Made by a program: the position numbers and the translations under genes. A stretch of 64,000 nt of DNA from JAXLRU01 sp046330935. Its GTDB lineage: Bacteria; Actinomycetota; Actinomycetes; Actinomycetales; Kineosporiaceae. The notes below the pieces were generated by a model. The model searched no databases and had not been told where the DNA came from. It was given only the letters and a program-made list of their open reading frames with translations. Positions 41,555-50,025 of this stretch are shown one piece after another (position 1 is the stretch's first letter; the number at the start of each line of letters is the position of its first letter). Location: assembly GCA_046330935.1 (NCBI GenBank), contig JAXLRU010000003.1, positions 62,001 through 126,000 on the forward strand, read 5' to 3'.

Positions 41555-43165
41555 TCACCGGACGAAGGCCGACGACTTCTCGGCGAGGTCGAGGATCAGG
41601 CTCGGGTAGACGCCGAGCAGGACCGTGGCGATCGCGCCCACGGCGACGGCGAACGACGTCCCCATACCGGGCGTGATGACGGTCGTGTCGGCGTCGGTGG
41701 GCTCGCTGAAGTACATGAGCACGATGACCCGGGCGTAGAAGAACGCCGCGATCGCGCTGGCCAGCACGCCGACGACGACCAGCCAGGTGCCGCCGTGCGG
41801 GACGGCCTGGCCGAAGGACGACAGGGCGGCCGAGAAGACGGCGTACTTGCCCATGAAGCCGCTGGTCAACGGGATACCGGCGAAGGCGAGCAGGAAGAGC
41901 GTGAACAGGCCCGCCACCACGGGGTGGCGCCGCCCGAGCCCGGCCCACTTGGACAGGTGGGTCGCCTCGCCACCGGCGCCGCCGTCGGCCGTCGACGTGC
42001 GGACCAGGGTGACCAGCGCGAACGCGCCGATCGTGGTCAGGCCGTAGGCGAGCAGGTAGAACAGCACGCCGGAGATGCCCGACTTGTCGAGGGCGAGCAC
42101 GCCGACCAGCACGAAGCCGGCGTGGGCGATCGAGGAGTAGGCGAGCATCCGCTTGACGTCGGCCTGCACGACCGCGACCACGGAGCCGACGAGCATGGTG
42201 AGGATCGCGACGACGAACAGCGCGGGCTGCCAGTCCCAGCGCACGCCGGGGACGGCGACGTAGGCGACGCGCAGCAAGGCACCGAACGCGGCGACCTTGG
42301 TGCAGGCACCCATGAAGCCGGTGATCTGCGTCGGCGCGCCCTGGTAGACGTCGGGCGTCCAGACGTGGAACGGCGCGGCGCCCACCTTGAACAGCAGGCC
42401 GACCGCGAGCAGGGCCACGCCGAGCAGGAGCAGCGGGTCCTGGCCGAGGACCGTCCCCGTGCCGCCGCTGATCGTCGCGCCGATCGCGGGCAGCGAGACC
42501 GAGCCGGCGTAGCCGTAGACCATCGCGGCGCCGTAGAGGAAGAACGCGGACGAGAACGCGCCGAGCAGGAAGTACTTCAGCGACGCCTCCTGCGAGAGCA
42601 GGCGGCGCCGACGGGCCAGCCCGCACAGCAGGTACAGCGGCAGCGAGAGCACCTCGAGCGCCACGAACATCGTGAGCAGGTCGTTCGCCGCAGGGAAGAG
42701 CATCATGCCGCCGACCGAGAACAGCAGCAGCGGGAACACCTCGGTCTGCACCAAGCCGGCACGCTGGGCGGCGGCCTCCTCGGGCGAGCGGGGCACGGCG
42801 GAGGCCTGGGGCGTGAACGCCTCGCCGGGCTCGGGGGTGCGGTCGGCCATGGTGAGCACGGCCAGCAGCGACAGGAAGAGCACCGCCGCCTGGAGGAACA
42901 GCGAGACGCCGTCGACGGCGACCGCTCCTCCGGCGGTGATCACGTCACCGTCCCGCCCGGCGGCGTAGACGCCGAGGACGATCCCGGCGCCGACGAGGCC
43001 ACCGACCGCCACGACCACCTGGGCGGTGGCGCGGTAGGCACGCGGGGCGAACGCCTCGACGAGCACGGCCAGGAGGGCCGCGCCGAACACGACGAGCAGC
43101 GGCGACAGCGCGGCGTAGTCCATCGCCGGGGCGCGGAACGTCACGGCCGAGATGGCGGCGATCAC
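41555..43165 (-). CDS. nuoN: NADH-quinone oxidoreductase subunit N
   Basis: 536 residues from ATG at 43165, overlapping the nuoM stop by four bases. It is an antiporter-like membrane subunit with about 14 helices. Visible landmarks are MMLFPAANDLLTMFVALEVL, LKYFLLGAFSSAFFLYG, FKVGAAPFHVWTPDVYQGAP with the conserved Lys, and VVQADVKRMLAYSSIAHAGF. It forms one of the proton-pumping units of complex I. Last nuo gene in the operon. Confidence 0.93.
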   Translation of the reverse strand: MIAAISAVTFRAPAMDYAALSPLLVVFGAALLAVLVEAFAPRAYRATAQVVVAVGGLVGAGIVLGVYAAGRDGDVITAGGAVAVDGVSLFLQAAVLFLSLLAVLTMADRTPEPGEAFTPQASAVPRSPEEAAAQRAGLVQTEVFPLLLFSVGGMMLFPAANDLLTMFVALEVLSLPLYLLCGLARRRRLLSQEASLKYFLLGAFSSAFFLYGAAMVYGYAGSVSLPAIGATISGGTGTVLGQDPLLLLGVALLAVGLLFKVGAAPFHVWTPDVYQGAPTQITGFMGACTKVAAFGALLRVAYVAVPGVRWDWQPALFVVAILTMLVGSVVAVVQADVKRMLAYSSIAHAGFVLVGVLALDKSGISGVLFYLLAYGLTTIGAFALVTLVRTSTADGGAGGEATHLSKWAGLGRRHPVVAGLFTLFLLAFAGIPLTSGFMGKYAVFSAALSSFGQAVPHGGTWLVVVGVLASAIAAFFYARVIVLMYFSEPTDADTTVITPGMGTSFAVAVGAIATVLLGVYPSLILDLAEKSSAFVR

Positions 43166-44682
43166 TTGGAGCCTCCCGTGGCGTCGTCGGCCACCGCCGG
43201 GGCGGGGTCACTGGCGCCGGTCTGCTGGACGGTCTGCTGGACGGCCGGGTTCAGGACGTCGAGCACGGGCTTCGGGTAGAACCCGACGGCGAGGATCACG
43301 GCCAGCAGCGGGGCGACGACCCAGGCCTCACGCTTGTCGAGGTCCTTCCACCCGCCCGAGTACTCGCGCTTCGGGCCGGTGAACATGCGCTGGTACGTGA
43401 GCAGGATGTAGAGCGCGGCCAGGATGATCCCGGCCGTGGCGACGACGGTCGCCCCCGGGTAGCGCTGGTAGGAGCCGATCAGCACCAGCACCTCGCTGAC
43501 GAAGCTGCTCAGGCCGGGCAGCGCCAGGCTCGACAGACCGGCGACGAGGAAGGTGCCCGCGAGCAGCGGCACCGCACGCTGCAGGCCGCCGTACTCGTCG
43601 ATCCGCGCCGAGCCGCGCCGGCGGATCAGCATGCCCGCGATGAGGAACAGCGCGGCCGTCGAGAACCCGTGGTTGACCATGTACAGCGTCGACCCGTTCT
43701 GCGACGTGCTGGTCAGCGAGAACACCCCGAGCACGATGAAGCCGAAGTGCGACACGGAGGTGTAGGCGATCAGGCGCAGGAGGTCCTTCTGGCCGATGGC
43801 CAGCAGACCGCCGTAGATGACAGAGACGACCGCGAGGGCGACGATCACCGGGGCCGCCCACTTGCTCGCACCGGGGAACATCGGCAGGCAGAGGGTGAGC
43901 ATCCCGAAGGTGCCGACCTTGTCGAGGACGCCGACGAGCAGCACGGACACCGCGGGCGGGGCCTCCGCGGCGGCGTCGGGCAGCCAGGTGTGCACCGGCC
44001 ACATCGGGGCCTTGACCGCGAACGCGAAGAAGAAGGCGAGGAACAGCAGGCGCTCGGTGGAGGCGGAGCTGTAGTCGAGACCGGTCAGCTTGTCGATCAG
44101 GAACCCGTCGGATCCGCCGGGGCCCGCGATGTACACGCCGACGACGCCGACGAGCATGACGAGGCCGCCGAGCAGCGAGTAGAGCAGGAACTTGACCGCC
44201 GCGTAGCGGCGCTGGGCGCCGCCGAAGGACCCGATCAGGAAGTAGACCGGGATCAGCATCGCCTCGAACAGCACGTAGAAGAGGAACACGTCACGGGCGG
44301 CGAACACGCCGACCATGAAGGTCTCCAGGGCGAGGATCAGCGCGAAGAAGATCGGAGCGCGCTCCTCCTCGACCTCGTTCCACGCCGCCAGCACGCAGAC
44401 CGGCACGAGGACCACCGACAGCAGCACCATCGTCAGGCCGATGCCGTTGACGCCGAGGGCGTAGCTGACGCCGAACTGTGGGATCCACTGGTGGGTCTCG
44501 GTGAACTGCTGGGTGCCGGCGTCGCCGACGTCGAACCGCACGGCCATCGCGATCCCCGCGGCGAGGGTGACCAGCGACGTCGCCAGCGTGATGACGCGCG
44601 CCAGCGACTTCGGGGCCACCAGCACGGCGACGACGCCGACCAGCGGCAGGACGCCGATCGTGGTCAGCCAGGGGAAGTCCAT
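43162..44682 (-). CDS. nuoM: NADH-quinone oxidoreductase subunit M
   Basis: 506 residues from ATG at 44682 (AGAGG six bases upstream; a GTG directly before is less likely). It is an antiporter-like subunit of about 14 helices. Landmarks are LVPVCVLAAWNEVEEERAPI, DVFLFYVLFEAMLIPVYFLI with the conserved Glu, FAFAVKAPMWPVHTWLPDAA with the conserved Lys, and IAYTSVSHFGFIVLG. It pumps protons in complex I. The C-terminus carries a short Pro/Ala/Gln tail. Confidence 0.93.
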   Translation of the reverse strand: MDFPWLTTIGVLPLVGVVAVLVAPKSLARVITLATSLVTLAAGIAMAVRFDVGDAGTQQFTETHQWIPQFGVSYALGVNGIGLTMVLLSVVLVPVCVLAAWNEVEEERAPIFFALILALETFMVGVFAARDVFLFYVLFEAMLIPVYFLIGSFGGAQRRYAAVKFLLYSLLGGLVMLVGVVGVYIAGPGGSDGFLIDKLTGLDYSSASTERLLFLAFFFAFAVKAPMWPVHTWLPDAAAEAPPAVSVLLVGVLDKVGTFGMLTLCLPMFPGASKWAAPVIVALAVVSVIYGGLLAIGQKDLLRLIAYTSVSHFGFIVLGVFSLTSTSQNGSTLYMVNHGFSTAALFLIAGMLIRRRGSARIDEYGGLQRAVPLLAGTFLVAGLSSLALPGLSSFVSEVLVLIGSYQRYPGATVVATAGIILAALYILLTYQRMFTGPKREYSGGWKDLDKREAWVVAPLLAVILAVGFYPKPVLDVLNPAVQQTVQQTGASDPAPAVADDATGGSK

Positions 44683-44759
44683 CACAAGCCTCTTTCGTCT
44701 CCGCTCGAACTGCCGTGCTTGTCAGGCCGTGGGCCGCTGGGACAGGGCCCGGCCCGCGC

Positions 44760-46712
44760 TCACAGCCGCACCGCCAGCACGCCCAGGCCGAGGGCGATGA
44801 CCCCGCCGAGCATGGACGCCGCGTAGGAGCGGACGTATCCGGTCTGCACCCGCCGGACCCGACCGGCGAGGCCGCCCACGAACGCGGCGATCCCCCCGAC
44901 GAGCCCGTCGACGCCCTTGTTGTCCACGAACACCAGCGAGCGGGTCAGGTACTGGCCCGGCCGCATGAGCACAGCCTCGTTGACGTCGTCCTGGAACAGG
45001 TCGCGGCGCGCGGCCACCGTCACGAGCGATCCGCGCGGCGCGGTCGTCGGCACGGTGGACGCCCAGTAGGTGCGCCACGCCAGCGCGGCACCGCCGAGGA
45101 CCAGCAGCAGCGTGATCCCCATCAGCGGGTACTTGCCGATGACCGGGTTCTCCTCGGCGGGCACGCCCGTCACCGGCTCCAGCCAGTTCTTGAACGCCGA
45201 GCCGAGGGTCAGCAGCCCGCCGAGGAACGCCGACCCGATCGCGAGCACCACCATGGGCGCCGTCATCAGCGTGGGCGACTCGTGGGGGTGGGCCTCCTTC
45301 GGCCAGCGCTTCGTGCCGTGGAAGGTCATGAAGAACAGTCGCGACATGTAGAAGGCGGTGATCCCCGCGCCGACGAGGGCGACGAGCCCGAAGACCCACG
45401 GGCGCCATCCCTCGCCCTCGTTGGCGGCGAAGGCGGCCTCGATGATGCCGTCCTTGGACCAGAAGCCCGAGAACGGCGGGACGCCGAGGATCGCGAGCCA
45501 CCCGAGCGCGAAGGTCGCCCAGGTCACCTTCATGGCACCGGACAACCCGCCGAAGCGGCGCATGTCGACGGAGTCGTTCATGCCGTGCATGACCGAGCCC
45601 GCGCCGAGGAACATGCCGGCCTTGAAGAAGCCGTGCGTGAGCAGGTGGAAGATCGCGAACACGTAACCGACGGGGCCGAGGCCCGCGGCGAGCATCATGT
45701 AGCCGATCTGCGACATGGTCGACGCCGCCAGGGCCTTCTTGATGTCGTCCTTCGCGCAACCGACGATCGCCCCGAACACCAGGGTGATCGCGCCGACGAT
45801 CAGCACCACGAGCTGCGCGTTCGGCGCGGCCTCGAAGATCGGGCCGCTGCGCACGACGAGGTAGACGCCGGCGGTGACCATGGTCGCGGCGTGGATCAGC
45901 GCCGACACCGGCGTGGGGCCGGCCATCGCGTCCCCGAGCCACGACTGCAGCGGGAACTGCGCCGACTTGCCGCAGGCACCGAGCAGCAGCATCAGGCCGA
46001 TCGCGGTGAGCACGCCCTCCTTGGCGCCGTCGACGTTCGCCAGCACCCCCGAGAACGTGACGGTGCCGAACGTGGTGAACATCAGCATGAGTGCGACGGA
46101 CAGGCCGACGTCGCCGACGCGGTTGGCCACGAAGGCCTTCTTCGCGGCCGCGGCGTAGTTCGGGTTGTGGTTCCAGAACCCGATCAGCAGGTACGAGGCG
46201 AGGCCCACGCCCTCCCAGCCCACGTAGAGCAGGAGGTAGCTGTCGGCGGTGACGAGCAGGAGCATCGCCGCGACGAACAGGTTCAGGTAGGCGAAGAACC
46301 GGCGACGGTTCTCGTCGTGCTCCATGTAGGCCACGGAGTACACGTGGATGAGCGAGCCGACGAACGTGATCAGCAGCACGAACGACAGCGACAGCGGGTC
46401 GATGAGCAGGCCCGCGTCGAGCTTGAACTGTCCGGCCGGGATCAGGGAGTACAGGTGGAGGTGGCGCGCGCGCTCCTCGGCGGGCAGGGACCGCACGGAG
46501 AAGAACAGCAGCGCCCCGACCACGAACGCCGACCACGACAGGGCGACGGCGAGCCAGTGGCCCCACTTGTCGGTGCGGCGACCCCCGAGCAGCAGCACGG
46601 CGGCACCGAGCAGCGGCAGCGCGATGAGCAGCCACGCGAGGGACTGGATGCCGGAGGAGGCCTCGGCGTAGTGGCCCGGGTGGGCCTCGGTTTCTGCCAG
46701 GAGGGCAAGCAC
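44760..46712 (-). CDS. nuoL: NADH-quinone oxidoreductase subunit L
   Basis: 650 residues from GTG at 46712, with GAGAGG upstream and 14 bases after the nuoK stop. Largest antiporter-like subunit. It has YMEHDENRRRFFAYLNLFVA, LYVGWEGVGLASYLLIGFW, GKSAQFPLQSWLGDAMAGPT, VSALIHAATMVTAGVYLV and LTHGFFKAGMFLGAGSVMHG. The C-terminal part supplies the long lateral helix that braces NuoM and NuoN. No internal breaks are seen. Confidence 0.93.
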   Translation of the reverse strand: MLALLAETEAHPGHYAEASSGIQSLAWLLIALPLLGAAVLLLGGRRTDKWGHWLAVALSWSAFVVGALLFFSVRSLPAEERARHLHLYSLIPAGQFKLDAGLLIDPLSLSFVLLITFVGSLIHVYSVAYMEHDENRRRFFAYLNLFVAAMLLLVTADSYLLLYVGWEGVGLASYLLIGFWNHNPNYAAAAKKAFVANRVGDVGLSVALMLMFTTFGTVTFSGVLANVDGAKEGVLTAIGLMLLLGACGKSAQFPLQSWLGDAMAGPTPVSALIHAATMVTAGVYLVVRSGPIFEAAPNAQLVVLIVGAITLVFGAIVGCAKDDIKKALAASTMSQIGYMMLAAGLGPVGYVFAIFHLLTHGFFKAGMFLGAGSVMHGMNDSVDMRRFGGLSGAMKVTWATFALGWLAILGVPPFSGFWSKDGIIEAAFAANEGEGWRPWVFGLVALVGAGITAFYMSRLFFMTFHGTKRWPKEAHPHESPTLMTAPMVVLAIGSAFLGGLLTLGSAFKNWLEPVTGVPAEENPVIGKYPLMGITLLLVLGGAALAWRTYWASTVPTTAPRGSLVTVAARRDLFQDDVNEAVLMRPGQYLTRSLVFVDNKGVDGLVGGIAAFVGGLAGRVRRVQTGYVRSYAASMLGGVIALGLGVLAVRL

Positions 46713-46726
46713 TGCCGGATCCTCTC

Positions 46727-47026
46727 TCAGTACTTCAGCAGGTTGGCGTCGTCGACGGACGCCGTCCTGCGGGTGCGGAAGATCGACATGATGATCGCCA
46801 GCCCGATCACGACCTCCGCCGCGGCGACGAGCATGACGAACAGCGCGACGACCTGGCCGTCGAGGTTGCCGTGCACGCGCGCGAACGTCACGAAGGCGAG
46901 GTTGGCGGCGTTGAGCATGAGTTCCACGCCCATGAACGCGATGATCGCGTTGCGCCGGGTCAGAACCGTGATCGAGCCGATCGTGAACAACAGCGCGGAC
47001 AGGTAGAGCCAGTTCTCGAGCTTCAC
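46727..47026 (-). CDS. nuoK: NADH-quinone oxidoreductase subunit K
   Basis: 99 residues and three helices. The conserved Glu lies in FMGVELMLNAANLAFV, and the second Glu in LVAAAEVVIGLAII. The ATG at 47026 overlaps the nuoJ stop by four bases. Length is normal for the family. It is part of the proton channel next to NuoJ. Confidence 0.93.
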   Translation of the reverse strand: MKLENWLYLSALLFTIGSITVLTRRNAIIAFMGVELMLNAANLAFVTFARVHGNLDGQVVALFVMLVAAAEVVIGLAIIMSIFRTRRTASVDDANLLKY

Positions 47027-48003
47027 GACTTCGCCCCCTCCTGTGCGTCGGACGTCGCGCTGCCGCCGGTGGCGGCCGTCGTGGCCCTGCCGCCGGTGGC
47101 GGCCGTGGTGCTGGTGCCGACGGCCACCTCACCGGTGGTGTCGACCTCGTCGACGCCGGCCGGACCGGTCGTGATCACCGTGCGGTCGAGCGGGTCGACG
47201 ATCTCGGCCTCGATCTCGGCGACCTGTTCGGCGAGCTGGTCACTGCTGCGGGTCTGGCCGCGGGCCACGAGGACGCGGCTGACCGACAGCTCGCTCGGCG
47301 TGCCGTCGGGCAGCAGCGCCGGGGTGTCGACGGCGTTGCTGCGGGCGAAGACGCCCGGCGCGGGCAGCGGGGCCTTGACCAGGCCGTCCTTGATCCGCCG
47401 CGCGGACAGCTCCGCCTGGGTCGGGCGCGGGGTCAACCGCTCCCGGTGGGCGAGGATCATCGCGCCGATGACGGCGGTGATGAGCAGGGCGCTGGTCACC
47501 TCGAAGGCGAACACCCAGTCCCCGAAGATCTTCAGGGCGAGCCCGGTGATCGCGCCGTCCTGGGTGGCCTCGGTGAGGCCCTTCGCCCGCGGAATGCCCG
47601 CGTTGGCGATCACGGCGAGGAGCGTCGCACCGAGGGCGCCCCCGAGGACGAACCCGAGCACGCGCTGCCCGGGGATCGTCTCCGTGCGCGCGTCGGCCGA
47701 GTTCACGCCGATGAACATCAGCACGAACAGGAACAGCATCATCACGGCGCCGGTGTAGACGAAGATCTGCACGCCGCCGAGGAACTCGGCGTCCTGAACG
47801 AGGTAGACCGCCCCGAGGCTGATCATCACCATCGCCATGGACAGGGCCGCGTGCACCGCCTTGCGGGCGAACAGCAGCCCGAGCGCGGAGAAGACCATGA
47901 CGCCGGCCAGCAGCCAGAAGGCCCACTGCTCGGCGCGGGTGGTGTCCGCCCCCGACACGACGGCGAGCGTCGGCGAGGACAGGACGGACGACGCGGCGAT
48001 CAC
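47023..48003 (-). CDS. nuoJ: NADH-quinone oxidoreductase subunit J, with long C-terminal tail
   Basis: 326 residues from GTG at 48003 (AAGGAGAGG upstream), overlapping the nuoI stop by four bases. Five helices occupy the first 190 residues, with AVHAALSMAMVMISLGAVYL and GGVQIFVYTGAVMMLFLFVL. The remaining roughly 120 residues form a polar, low-complexity tail (ending TGGRATTAATGGSATSDAQE) that short proteobacterial NuoJ lacks. Such tails occur in actinobacterial NuoJ. Its role is unknown. Confidence 0.92.
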   Translation of the reverse strand: MIAASSVLSSPTLAVVSGADTTRAEQWAFWLLAGVMVFSALGLLFARKAVHAALSMAMVMISLGAVYLVQDAEFLGGVQIFVYTGAVMMLFLFVLMFIGVNSADARTETIPGQRVLGFVLGGALGATLLAVIANAGIPRAKGLTEATQDGAITGLALKIFGDWVFAFEVTSALLITAVIGAMILAHRERLTPRPTQAELSARRIKDGLVKAPLPAPGVFARSNAVDTPALLPDGTPSELSVSRVLVARGQTRSSDQLAEQVAEIEAEIVDPLDRTVITTGPAGVDEVDTTGEVAVGTSTTAATGGRATTAATGGSATSDAQEGAKS

Positions 48004-48614
48004 CGCTGCACCTCTCCTTCGAGTGCGCCCTGGGCCGGGTCGGCGGACCGCTCCTGCCCGTGGGCGGAGACCCAGTCGCGCTGGGCCTGCGTGGCCCCGG
48101 TGACCGAGCCCTGGTAGTAGTCGCGCTCGGTGGTGCCCTCGACCATCGGGTGCGGGGCGGCGACCATGCCGGGCAGCAGCGGGGCCAGGAGGTCCTGCTT
48201 CTCGTAGATCAGCCCGGCCCGGGTGGGGCCGTTGAGCTCGTACTCGTTCGTCATCGTGAGCGCCCGGGTGGGGCACGCCTCGATGCACAGGCCGCAGAAG
48301 ATGCAGCGCAGGTAGTTGATCTGGTAGACGCGGCCGTACCGCTCGCCCGGGGAGAACCGCAGCGTGTCGGCGTTGTCGCCGCCCTCGACGTAGATCGCGT
48401 CGGCCGGGCAGGCCCAGGCGCACAGCTCGCAGCCGATGCACTTCTCCAGCCCGTCCGGGTGGCGGTTGAGCTGGTGGCGGCCGTGGTAGCGGGGAGCGGT
48501 GGGGCGCTTCTCCTCGGGGTACTCCTCCGTGACGACCTTCGTGAACATCGTCTTGAAGGTGACGCCGAACCCGGCGATCTTGTCCCGCAGCTTCGGGACC
48601 TCCTGCTCAGCCAC
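48000..48614 (-). CDS. nuoI: NADH-quinone oxidoreductase subunit I (two 4Fe-4S clusters)
   Basis: 204 residues from GTG at 48614, overlapping the nuoH end. It carries two ferredoxin-type motifs, CIGCELCAWACP and CIFCGLCIEACP, binding clusters N6a and N6b in the peripheral arm that pass electrons to NuoB. It also has PRYHGRHQLNRHPDGLEKC. The C-terminal 50 residues are polar and less conserved. Confidence 0.93.
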   Translation of the reverse strand: MAEQEVPKLRDKIAGFGVTFKTMFTKVVTEEYPEEKRPTAPRYHGRHQLNRHPDGLEKCIGCELCAWACPADAIYVEGGDNADTLRFSPGERYGRVYQINYLRCIFCGLCIEACPTRALTMTNEYELNGPTRAGLIYEKQDLLAPLLPGMVAAPHPMVEGTTERDYYQGSVTGATQAQRDWVSAHGQERSADPAQGALEGEVQR

Positions 48615-50025
48615 CCTGCACCTCCTGCGAGCCGTCAAGGTCGGTGGCGGACGCGCTCGTCGCGGTCGCCTCACCGGGAATCGTCGGGGCCGACCGCAGC
48701 CCTGCCGCGACCGGGGTGCGCCCGTTGGTGCGCACCAGGGTCTGGCCGGGCAGGGCGGGCACGGGGAAGCCGCCCGCGAACGGGTCGATCTCGGTGGCCG
48801 GCTCGGGCTCGGGCTCGGGCGCCGAGGCGAACCACGGCCAGATCAGCGCGGCCAGTGCGCCCGCGAAGACGATCGCGATGACCACGTAGAGCGGGCGACG
48901 GTCGTCCTTGAACGGCTCGAAGACGTAGACCGCCTTGTAGAGGGCGACCATCGTCGTCCAGACCAGGGCGACGGGGATCAGCGTCTTCCAGCCGAAGTGC
49001 ATGAACTGGTCGTAGCGCAGGCGGGGAAGCGTGCCGCGCAGCCAGATGAACACGAAGATGAAGACGCACAGCTTGGCGACGAACCACAGGATCGGCCACC
49101 AGCCCTCGTTGGCGCCCTCCCAGACGCCGCTGATCGGCCAGGGAGCGCGCCAGCCGCCGAGGAACAGGGTCGTGGCGATCGCGGAGACCGTGATCAGGTT
49201 GACGTACTCGGCGAGGAAGAACAGCGCGAACTTCAGCGACGAGTACTCGGTGTGGAAGCCGCCCACCAGCTCGCCCTCGGCCTCGGGGAGGTCGAAGGGT
49301 GCGCGGTTGGTCTCACCCACCATCGCGATCACGTAGATAACGAAGGACGGGAAGAGGATGACGATGTTCCACGAGGGGAAGCTGTTGAACGTGTGCCCGA
49401 GCAGCGTCACCGACATCGACGCCTGATGGTCGACGATCGCCGAGGTCGACATCGAGCCGGTCGCGATGAAGACGGACACCAGCGCGAGGCTCATCGCGAG
49501 CTCGTAGCTGATCACCTGGGCGCTGGAGCGCAGGCCGCCGAGCAGCGGGTAGGTCGATCCCGACGACCAACCGCCGAGCACGATGCCGTAGACGCCGATG
49601 CTCGCGGCTGCGAGCACGAAGAGGATCGCGATCGGCAGGTCCGACAGCTGCAGCGGCGTGCGGATGTCGGTGAAGGGGATCGTCGCGGTCGGGCCGAACG
49701 GGATCACCGAGAACGCGAGGAAGCAGGTGATCGTGGAGATCACCGGCGCGATCACGAAGACGAGCTTGTCGGCCGCCTTCGGGATGATGTCCTCCTTCAG
49801 CGCCAGCTTGACGCCGTCGGCCAGGCCCTGGATCACACCGAACGGGCCGACGCGGTTGGGGCCGGGGCGCGACTGCATGCGCCCGACCACGCGCCGCTCC
49901 GCCCAGATGGTGAGCAGGGTCAGCACCACCAGGAAAGCGAAGATGAAGACGGCCTTGCCCGCGACGACCCAGCCGTTGTCCTGGCTGAAGTCGGCGGTCG
50001 GGCCCTCGCCCAGCATCCGGATCAC
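48607..50025 (-). CDS. nuoH: NADH-quinone oxidoreductase subunit H
   Basis: 472 residues from GTG at 50025, overlapping the nuoG stop (GTGA). It is a membrane subunit of about eight helices that forms the quinone entry channel: ERRVVGRMQSRPGPNRVGPF, QGLADGVKLALKEDIIP, NRAPFDLPEAEGELVGGFHT and WLRGTLPRLRYDQFM. A polar C-terminal extension of about 75 residues (Pro/Glu-rich, then PVPALPGQTLVRTNGR) is beyond the usual length and overlaps the nuoI start by eight bases. Confidence 0.93.
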   Translation of the reverse strand: MIRMLGEGPTADFSQDNGWVVAGKAVFIFAFLVVLTLLTIWAERRVVGRMQSRPGPNRVGPFGVIQGLADGVKLALKEDIIPKAADKLVFVIAPVISTITCFLAFSVIPFGPTATIPFTDIRTPLQLSDLPIAILFVLAAASIGVYGIVLGGWSSGSTYPLLGGLRSSAQVISYELAMSLALVSVFIATGSMSTSAIVDHQASMSVTLLGHTFNSFPSWNIVILFPSFVIYVIAMVGETNRAPFDLPEAEGELVGGFHTEYSSLKFALFFLAEYVNLITVSAIATTLFLGGWRAPWPISGVWEGANEGWWPILWFVAKLCVFIFVFIWLRGTLPRLRYDQFMHFGWKTLIPVALVWTTMVALYKAVYVFEPFKDDRRPLYVVIAIVFAGALAALIWPWFASAPEPEPEPATEIDPFAGGFPVPALPGQTLVRTNGRTPVAAGLRSAPTIPGEATATSASATDLDGSQEVQGG